Positions 1-10,700 of a stretch of 64,000 nt of DNA are shown piece by piece. The notes beneath the pieces were generated by a model. It worked only from the letters and a program-made list of their open reading frames with translations. It ran no database searches and had not been told where the DNA came from. Source of the stretch: Trichoplax adhaerens. Its lineage: Eukaryota > Placozoa > Uniplacotomia > Trichoplacea > Trichoplacidae. Numbering within the stretch: position 1 is the first letter of the stretch; every line of letters begins with the position of its first letter. The position numbers and the translations under genes were made by a program. The DNA is taken from contig NW_002060970.1 in the NCBI RefSeq assembly GCF_000150275.1, positions 102,791-166,790 of the forward strand, in the 5' to 3' direction.

Positions 1-1355
1 AGAGTTTAGAGCTCTTGAAGAATTTATAATAACAGATTTTCTTACTAATTCTCTAATGATCGAGATACTATTTAAAATAGTACAAACAGCTCTAACAGAC
101 AAGGAAAACTTCTTGCAACGGTTGACTTTAGAAAAAGACAGAGAACAATAACAACAGGAAAGCATAGCTACAAAAATACATTACTTAATTTATTAACAAA
201 ATAAAAATTGTGAACAAAATCTTTTAATACTGAAAGAACTTAGTATGAGAACTAGGCTTAAATCAATATACTTGAATCATCACTAGCATTCCTCATCTGT
301 CTTAATTATTGCGAATAGCCTAAATTTGATATCATTTTTAATTTATATTCAGTCTATTTCTATATAAAATGATAACAACCATATCTTATTTACGACTTCA
401 ATACAGTCAATAACACCTTTTCGAGATTCATAGTTGCAAATAATGATTCCAAATTTTTTAGCTAGCTTTCACTTTATTATAGTTTGATAATATTTAAGTA
501 GTTGACTACAATTTACGAAATCTAAAGATTACTAATTAAACTTACAAAGCTTGTGTTCCAACGTACACTAATATAACGAAAACGGTTAATATCATTTCCT
601 TAATAGCCCATAGTTATTTCTTGATAAACAGTATACTCATGTACTGTAGTTCTCTACTAAATATTTTAGAAATACTTAGACAACATAGGCGGCTTATAGT
701 ATAGATATTAGACTGGATCATCATTTTCTTTAATTCGTTGAATAATCGTATTTGGAATTAATAGAATAAATAAGCAGATACGATAAACCTTATTAGCCTA
801 CTTTTAAGACTACGATCATTTTGATATAACAATAGATGACCTTTTACTAGCTTTACTTTTCATTGTAAAATCTCTATCGGCCAAATCATCTCCAGACATC
901 TTCCACAGTGCAATTAACTTCGCGAGATTTATTGTTCCAATTAGAACAAAATCAGATCCTTAGATTTAGCCAGGATCAAAGAAAACTGGATCACTTTATA
1001 GTCCAGTTTCCATCTTCATTTTGTGCTGTTAGCTGGCTCTTATATTAACTAAAGTACTAGAGCTAATAAAATTAAAGGTCTCAATTTGAATGTATCTTTG
1101 ACTTCATATATTACATTTAAGCAAACTAAATTCGATGGATTGTATAATTATTAATTCGGTTATAAAAATATTAGTACAGTTTATCATGGCTGATTACTTG
1201 TTTTGCTGCATATTTATTAAATCTGACACGGTAAGGGTTACAATAAGGGTTAAATTATTATAAATCTTTAAGATAATAAGCGAAAATTACAAAGGTCTTG
1301 CATATAATCTTGAGAAGATTTCATCGTCAAATAAGCTAATTTGAATTTAATGCAG
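1..1355. other. Upstream intron or intergenic DNA, no exon recognised
   Basis: AT-rich sequence with stops in all frames. The first visible exon at 1356 begins in the middle of a codon (two bases complete it), so at least one earlier exon with start codon and signal peptide must exist here or before the window. An ATG at 1186 followed by a possible donor near 1231 was tested, but its phase does not match the exon at 1356. Confidence 0.5.
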
Positions 1356-1772
1356 GATCTGAGCCTTGTCCAGATGGTTGGCACTTTTATGGTCAAGACA
1401 ATATCTGCTTACATTTAGTTGACAAGGCCGCTAAATTTGACGTAGCCAGGTCAATCTGCCAGGACGATTTTAAAGCTTGGCTTCTGTATATTAATGGTGC
1501 TGACAAGGAAAACTTTATAAATACTAAGATTATCAGTGATAAGTATAAATTTTATTGGCTTGGATTGAAAGACGTTATTGGTGATGATAAGCCAGAGTCT
1601 CATAGATGGCTAGCTCAGAATAAAACCTTGACGGAAAACAGTTATACGAATTGGGCTAATGATAAACAGCCCAATATCCGTTCACATGAATGCGCCATCA
1701 TCTGTTTCCAGCAAAAGCCTAAATGGTTGGAAGAAAAATGTTACTTAAATAATAAATATATCTGTGAAAAAG
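1356..1772 (+). other. C-type lectin domain exon of the adhesion GPCR
   Basis: One phase 1-1 exon of 139 whole codons. It carries the expected Cys residues (CPDG, NICLHL, SICQDD, HECAII, EEKCYL, YICEK) and the WLGL-like core as FYWLGLKD. The carbohydrate/calcium motif usually EPN or QPD appears as QPN, and the WND motif is replaced. One additional Cys (AIIC) is present. Both flanks are phase 1, the usual state of a shuffled extracellular module. Confidence 0.85.
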
Positions 1773-4700
1773 GTATAGTTGTATTGTTAATTGATCTTCA
1801 TTTTTAAAACCAAACAATAAGCATATAATGCCTTTCTAAATCGGTTTAATATATTGATCGACAAGTTTTTGCCATATTATACCTGAATTTAGTCATTTAG
1901 TGATCACTTCTCCATTACAGTTATTAAGTATGCTTTGAATAAGTGTTTTCTTTAGGCTTATTCTTTGCCATACATTAGGAAAATTTTACTTAAAGATTCA
2001 CTATTCTATTTAATTTTAATGCAGCTGCCGATAGTAAGAAATTTATTAAATCTAGTAAAATCTCTTAATATTCTTTATTCTTATAAAAAATACTAACTAA
2101 AAATTGAGCAATGTTTCTCTTTACTTAGCTGCAAACCCTTCAGCAACGTCATCCGTAACAAAAACTTCCTTCGGTAAGTTTGTTGAAGAAATTTTTTGTA
2201 GCTTGAAATTTGTCGTAGTTGATTTCTATTAAAAATTTACTAAATATTACGGGAGCGAATAAATTACGGTATTTCATTTAGTAATTGTATCATTCTCAGA
2301 ACGACAAAATTATAAGAATGTTAAAGATTTAATTCATTTACATGTAAATGCTAATTTAATGAGTATTAAATTAGCTCGTATAATGATCGAAATTATTTTT
2401 ATCATTTGGCTCTGAGTTTATGCCATTCTTGACAGTGATATTAGGTATGCATCGCAGATTCTACTAAATCAACTAAATTAAGCTGGGCTAATTTTATCAC
2501 AGCTATCATAATACAAACATAAGAACAACTATAGCTATTTCTAATTTTTTAACGTTATAAAGCGTCCTTACGGCTATCTTACAAATAAATGTAGCCGCAG
2601 AGTGGATCATTTCTGCCAAAATTTCAAAAAGCTCATAAAAAGTAGCTGACAACCCTAGTATCATATGTTGCAAGGAAAATGTTTGTCTATGAAATACCTA
2701 AGCTAACGTTACTTGTTTCTTTTGCTGTTTCAAAAAGTATGATATTTACTACAACTATTTCTCACCAGTTGATTCTGAAATCACGCCATCACCAACAACA
2801 ATATTAGGTATAATTTCTAGCCACACATGATTATTCCTAAATTAGAATAAGAATACACTCGCAACTATGAAATGAAAACTTAAAAAGGATAGATAGTCCA
2901 GATACAATAACGTCTAAAAATAAATATGCTGCTAATCTTCATAATTTATGAACGCTATTTTGTATCAATCCAAAGATTTCTAGCAGTTTAAACAACAAAA
3001 GCAGTCAATGCGACTATTGCACTAAAATAGATTAAATTGTAGTAATAAGTCACTAATGATGGTTGACAACGCTAATATTGAGTATTAAATATAGCAGCAA
3101 CCGCTGTCAGCTACGAATGTTTAGCTGATGATCAGAATAATGATACCTGCTGCAGTGTAAATTATAGTGACTAATAATAGTCAGAAATCCATACAAGCAT
3201 CTATATGCCTATTTACGATTTCTGCGAAATATTTACGAGCAACACTACCTGATTTGCAACAAGGTTTCAGACTGCATTTTCTAGCCTATACTACTGTAAT
3301 TTATGAATAGCAATTAGTTGGTATTTCTAAGTAGATTTAAATATGATTAAACACAGCGACACCTCCAAATTTTCTGGAAAATCGCAATCTAATTTATTGT
3401 CGCCGCTTTTATAGGCTTCGGTATCTAAAACCGATTTAACTGCACGAATCACATTTTCTATTTGAAATTAGCCAAATTAATACTCTAAAGAACCTCTATC
3501 TTACTAAGATATTTCATCTAAACTTAAAAATCGTGCTTTCAACCTTAACATCCTTTGAAGCAATATACATAATTTAGTTAAACTAGTAGGTAGTTACTAT
3601 TTTATTCTATCTAATCCTAAATTAAGAATTGCTAACACATCAACTGTTAACCACTAAAATTAAAATTAAAAAGAACATAAACATTACCGAAACATACGTA
3701 CATCATTTTGAACGTAATATTGAAATAATATACTTTTCACTAAGATAGCTTCTTACCAGTTGTATAGAAGGATACGATAGTATAAATCATGCTTAAATAA
3801 TTAAACTTATACTTAATAATATAAAGTAGCGTTCAAAGCTGCAAAATAATGATTTAAGACTTATGGCAATAGTCAGTATCAGATAAACATTTCGGTACGT
3901 AATAAAATAGCAGCAAGTGATCTTTTATTGTACAACGAGAAATAGAAAATTTGTACTTTAGTGCTACAAATCGAAATCTGTAACAAGAACAAGTTAAACC
4001 GTTATAGAAATTACACACTACAATTCTTCGAGTCTGCAGTCAGGTTTATCCTCCTTGACATCTACCTACAGTACGACTCTGTATACTGACCATCCCCTAT
4101 CGTCAGGATTAACAGTTACCCAGCACTAGTCTCTATCATAACTGAACTCAAACTTTACTGAAAAGTTAGCCAATTTATAGTCAATTTGCCTAAACATTAA
4201 TTATCAGTTTATGCATAATTTTATAAAACTATCCAGTTATCTATTAAAACAGGTATAACGTCATATATAAATTCATGCTAGCACATTTCTAGGTAAATTA
4301 GCTTATTGGAATCTATGTTGCGACAACTACGCAACAGCTACTCCGCAATAATCAGTCTACTTATAATATTTTTGTAGCTTACATAGCTACAACTTCATAA
4401 TGTATTGATACATTTTCTTACCAGCAGGTTACCAGACAACACCACTTCCAACAGTAATATCAGATATAGCTCGTAAACTCTGACGATTACTTGTATTTAG
4501 TAATAAATTTTCATCTGCATAATAGTAAAGGCTATCCTAAAACCAAATTACAACTATTCCGATATATATACTTGAAATAAAAAGCTTGTAAATCAGTAAC
4601 ATATAATGTTTTTGTAGCTATTTACATTTCAGTCAGATTTGTATAACATTTTGATAATATTTTCCTCCTGCAAGTAGGTTACCTAAGTACACCACTTCCA

Positions 4701-7700
4701 ACAATAATATCAGGTATAGCTTATAAATTTTGATGATTATTTGTGCTAAGTAATAAATCCCATCTGCATAAAGCCAAAGTGTAACCTAATGAAAATTACA
4801 ACCATTTTGATACTTGTATACAGGTACAAATTTGGATAGCAATTAATAAATTACAATAGATACTGCATGTAAAACCTTCTACTGCACTTCGTATTAAAGT
4901 ATCGTGCAAAATAGATATGAGACTGTAATAGACTCTTTGCACCTACGTTACTTCAGCGTTTCATCATCAGCCACAGCCCACTAACATACTATAAAGTACT
5001 AGTGCCCCATGGTTGTCTACCAAAATGGTAAACAACCGGGTTAATTAATTACTATTGCCTAATTTATAATTTACGGAGCTACACTTCGTAACATGTGTAT
5101 TATACAAAGTTTCTATCCAAACAGGAATACAGTACTGTAGAATGCTAACTTGCTTAAAAATCTATATCGTTTTACATTAATTCTTGAGTTTTATTTGTTC
5201 TTTAATTTGACATTTAGCTATAACAAGTGGTTTATCTACGACATTAGTACAAAATGGTAAGTAGAAACTAAGGGTATCAAATAAGATTACAAATCCAGTT
5301 GGAGAAAATTAAACTTAAAGTCCTGATTAACGTAGGAAATATCATGTGTTCTTGTTATTATCTAATTTGTTCTTCTCTTTCAGATTTCTCTACTACCACA
5401 ACCTTATTAGGTTTGCTGATCTTAATTAGATCTTAGAGATGTAATTCGACATATTTAGATCCTTAATTAATTTTTTACTAAAGAAATTTCTTATACCAGT
5501 ACTTGTAAGTTGAGATTAGACTGTTAGGAAATGATAAAGTAAGAGTTATCTCCTGAGTTACATTTTTGCAATTGATAATAACTGTTTAGATACAACAAGT
5601 ATCTCCCTATCAACCGAACATGAAAATATTGACAGTACTTTTGGTACAGTAATAGTAATTTTCATTATTTCACTTATCTAGTAGAGTATGGTACAATTAA
5701 ATTTGCTTTCATCATTTCACATACTTTTCTTTATCATTCTATTAGCAGAATTTTCATCTATAAAAACTGCAAGTTCGCAAAATACTATTATATTGCTGTC
5801 TGATACCTATATTCATGCAACAAGAGCAAGTACAGCCAGATTTGGTAAATAAGTGTAATCTAAATTTAATATTGCAAGCTAATAAGCTTAAAAATAATAG
5901 CTGAAAATGGTAAAATAAAAAGAAATCGGGTTATATTCAATAGGTCTCGAGTCGACAATTGGTTATTCTGAACCGATAATATCATCTACAACTTCTACTA
6001 TTAGTGTAATATCTATGCCTTCACTTATCGACACTAACGAAATATCACCCTTTACAGTTGCCGATAGCGGGGGATTATCCTTGTCTACAGCTTTTGAAGA
6101 TGCCAGAGTATCATCACCTACAACTATTGAAGAAAATAGATTATCTTTATCTACAGTTATTGAAAATAATCGATTATTGCCATCTACAGTAGCTGAAAAT
6201 GATAGGTTATCATTAGATGCAGCCATAATAGGTAACAGATTGTCAGCATCTACATCAGTTATAAATGATAGATTATCGTCGAATACAGGCATGGAAGATG
6301 ACAGATTATCGTTATCTACAGAAGTTAAAAATAGCAGATTATCATCAGATACAGCCACTGAAGATGACAGGTTATTCTCATCTACAGTTGTTAAAAATGA
6401 TAAATTATCATCAAATATAACCACTGAAGATGACAGACTAACATCATCTACAGCTACGGAAGATGACAAATTATCATCATCTGCAGTCATCGAAAATACA
6501 TCGCTAGCAGCATCCATAGCTATTAAAACTGATACTTTTAGTGCATGGTCAACCGATTTCAGCGTTTCAATATCAGGTATATATATATATTATTTTTTAT
6601 TACCGATGCCATTTATAAGATAGCAATCCTTTCATTAATGGAAATTTAAATGTTGATATTTATAGAATTTGTGCATGAAAGCTTTCTATCGACCTTTAAC
6701 CGATTATTTTCTTAGCATAGATATTTATTACTAACGAAATTAAACAGTTATCTTTCCAAATTAGAGAATTTCTTCAATATTGCGATCAAATCCATCATTA
6801 AATCTAAGGAATAACTTATTTCGTTTTCTGTAACTTTTTCTTTTAACAAGATACGCAAGATACTTACCAAGCTTACTCTACTAAAAGCGAATCGCTCATC
6901 ACTGGATATACTACAACCTCCGATGCAAACGAAACATCTTCTACCAATTTACGTAGTTCTGGTAATATGTTCATATTTGATTACGGAACAAAGACTTTTT
7001 CTTTAAGAACGGAACCGAATATCTATTTAACTAATGATGACAACATTGAATCAGTTTTTACGTTCTCTATTCCAGATTTTAACTGTTATCCACTGCCTAC
7101 ATGTTATTCATCTAAATTCTCATCGCAATCTACCGTAAATAATAATCAACATATCATTACAAATATAGATAAACTAAGCAGTGTGTCCTTCAAATCTTTA
7201 ACAGGTAAGTCGTAGAAATTCTAAAAGTAATGAACTAGTAGCACATTCAGAATAATGTCAATGCTAATATAAATTTACAATCCATAATTTGCTCATTCTA
7301 TTCACTAAACCTACCAAATATTTGATAGCATCCTCAGCTACTGATGTACCTACGAATCAGACTTTCCTCCATCCTACACTTGCACATCAAGACACTACCC
7401 TTAATCCTTTCGATAAGGTGCTATAATACTTTCCTCAAATACAGTTACAGTGAAGCTTTCCATTGTAGTTTCATTTGTTGTTATTTTTCAGTACTCCGAA
7501 GTTCCTTTTGTAACAGCGGATGATACACTCCGGATATTAGCAAATATTAATGAAGAATTGGCAATACATCCATACATAACTGTTCAAACAGCAGAGATTT
7601 ACAGTCAAGGTTTAAATCAACTTATATCTAAACTGGCTACAAATGCATCAAATACTGAATTAATTATTAAACTATCACAGGTAGAATAAGTATTAGAATT

Positions 7701-10700
7701 TGAGTGTAAATTAACTTACTGCATTTTTAACACAATTGGAATTTGATTTTAAATTACGTATATTTTTCGAATTTCGATCTAAATGAATACCAAATAAGTC
7801 CATGATCAAAACGGTAGAATCTGTAAGCCGCTCGATTTCAGCTGATTCTAACAAGGTCTGTTATTAGCTTAGTTTTCGCTATAATCAATTTGTATCGCTT
7901 ACATACGTGTATTCTGTAATATCATAAAATTTGTATTTAATGTGGCGAGGTAAGCCATTCAAACAACTAGTTCCAAAATACAGGATATGTGAATTGTAAT
8001 TAAATGAATTCTTATTTTTTCAAAAGTACTACTCGCAAAAATTTAGAAGCAAATAGACTTTATTACAGGTTTTTATCAGCAATATTCCTACAGCTTGATG
8101 ATTATGATTTCAAGGACAATCCCTACTGTGATAATTTATCTACCTGTAACCCTAGCTTGTCTGCTACCCAAGAATTTTGAGCAACGGTTATTGATCGCAT
8201 CAATAACACTTATATAAATATACTATTACTGCTTATACATATGAATGATAATTTCCAAAGTTTAGGAATTGTATATAATTTTCTGGTATACACAAGCTCA
8301 ATATTTTAAGTTTATTATACGAAAAGATCTTTCCATCTTCAAGGATCATTATCATTTTCGAAACTGTCGTAACATAAACTTTTAATATTATTTATTAGCT
8401 TTCAATACATGTGGTATAAGATAATCACATATCACTCAGATGTTCTTTTGTTATGGTTTTACTCTAATGATGTTATTTATTCATCAATTTGCTTAACAGA
8501 AAATTGAAATATCTGTAAATTATACCAAAGTATTGGACAAATTTTTCTTACGAGTGGCCGATAATTTGTTCCCAGGCCAAACATTAAACATAACGGACGA
8601 CGAAGCAGGTAAAATTTTGACAACTACTAGTGATTTTAGAAATTATAAGTAAATTAAGTCTAGTAGCGAATTTATATAAGCTCCACTACAATGTCGAAAT
8701 TTTAATTAAGAGGTTAAGATTTAAATTTAGAATGCAGCATATGATAACTAATAATGAATGGAGTGATACCTACAACATTCCATTAAATAAATCTTCATTT
8801 GGTAAATATTCGTTTATTAATATGGTTATAATGGTTAGGAGATACAATTATCAAGGTCCAAAAGCAGCAACTTCCTGCCAATACTTATCATAATTTTACT
8901 GCAATGTTCAATATTACATCTCCTAACCAAGACAGAATTACGATGCATTTATCTAATATTTTCTACAATCAAAGTTAGTATTGATATTAAAATTCTTTCC
9001 CATATTAATTTATTGACTTTATTTCTTAAATCTACGTTAGGAACTAACTAATTTAGGGATAAATTAGTCGTGATTTAATATTCAATATTTTTACTATTCT
9101 ACTTTGTGTAGGTCAGACCGTTAAAATTCTAACGGGAATTTATTCCTTTTTACGGGATGAAATCACGCAAGCAGCTACAACGTAAGTTATTTTCTGATAT
9201 TTGTATATCTGGAAGATTTATTAGAAAATCGACATATAATTAAATTTTGAAGAGGCTATCCTATAATTGTAATATGACTGAATACCAGCAATGGTAACAA
9301 AGTTTCTTTTATTTTAGCGATAACATCATTTCCGACGTAATAACGTGTAAGATAGATCCAGATCCTCCTGCGGATTCTGGATTAAATTTTCGTTATAGTA
9401 TCATCAAATCGGAAAATATTTGGCATCAGTTAGTCAATGTAAGTGAATTAAATGTGGTTTAAGTTAGTTCATGTTTAAGTTCGTTTAGAAATTTCTCAAT
9501 ATGAACGTACATTAATAGCACATTATCATATCACTTAAGCTACTATTTCTAAAATTAGTTGATTATTATAGCGTAGAAATATTTAAATTAATGCTAAATC
9601 AAGTTGTGCAATAACTATATGATTATTATTTTTGAATTAAACTAAGCACGCTAATAGTCTGCTTCAAGTCATTCAGTAAAATAATTTACGTTTTGATCCG
9701 CCAACTATCCGTATATGAGATCGAAGTAAAATAGTTAATAAGCAAATTTAATTGGATTAGGGTACGGAATCGCAGGTGCTTAAGTGCGTGTATTTAAATC
9801 TGACAACAAGGTATGATTCCTAAATTGATGATTATTCAAGTATAGCAAATTATCAATATGCTACAAATGATTTTCGAACTAAGTTACCAGCAATTCAGAA
9901 ATCATTGCCACATGGTTTAAGAATAGTCATTTACATATGCAAAACAGGAATTGGTCTCATTCTGGATGCACTTTAAATTCGAAGATTTCAACACATGTGA
10001 CGTGCGACTGCAATCACTTAACGCATTTTGCCATCATGTTTCAATTCAGTAACGTTAGTAGACATGAACAGATTCCAAAAAGAATTAGGAGATTAAAATT
10101 ACATTCTAACGGTCATAAATTTAATATATAATCCAATAACTATATAGTAGTTATATTTCTGTCTAATTTGGTCTTTTTATGTCTCCTAGCTCAATGATCT
10201 TCAATCGCTATTAGCTCCAATTATAATTATTGAATATATTGGCATTGGATTTTCCACGATATGCATTGCTTTAGCTCTTATTGTCTTCGGAGTTCTAAGG
10301 TACTAAGCCCATTGGCAGCTATAAAATTATGACATACTGTATGCCGAGTTCATAGCTAAAATGGTAGAGTAATGATATGGCATAAATCAGCTTATTTCTT
10401 TCTAGTAACTGTTATTATTTAAATTACTAGCTTCTGTTACAGTATTATACACTGTAATTTCGAGATTAGAGTAAAAATTTTTATGTTAGGATAATTTTTG
10501 TTGGTTTACTCTTATTAAGTGAGTTTCTAATTTAGATATGTGGGGTTAAATATAGCACTAGCTTTTACGGCAGTAATATCCGTATGTTATGTAAACATAT
10601 AGCATACTGAAATTAGTAATTAAACCTGAGGAATCGAGAATAATCTTCTTACAATTCAAATCACGGTGAATGTAACTTATAATAGATCATCGTGGAAAAA

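Larger units (their letters stand above)
2129..5643 (+). other. Array of phase 1-1 stalk micro-exons
   Basis: Five short exons (2129-2173, 2769-2807, 4678-4713, 5384-5410, 5590-5643; 45, 39, 36, 27 and 54 bases) each begin and end in phase 1 and encode 9-18 Ser/Thr/Pro-rich residues, e.g. EITPSPTTILG and STPLPTIISG. They can be added or skipped without breaking the frame. Intron DNA between them holds decayed look-alikes, for example near 2411-2455, 2640-2665 and 3060-3090. Exon use is inferred from splice sites only. Confidence 0.6.

Noticed and set aside
1186-1230. ATG exon before the lectin exon
   Set aside because: It ends in phase 0 while the lectin exon needs phase 1.
5963-6517. 184-codon minus-strand ORF rich in Asp/Ser
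   Set aside because: It is the antisense of the 33-bp repeat exon; repeat codons lack stops on both strands. The plus frame continues into properly phased exons.
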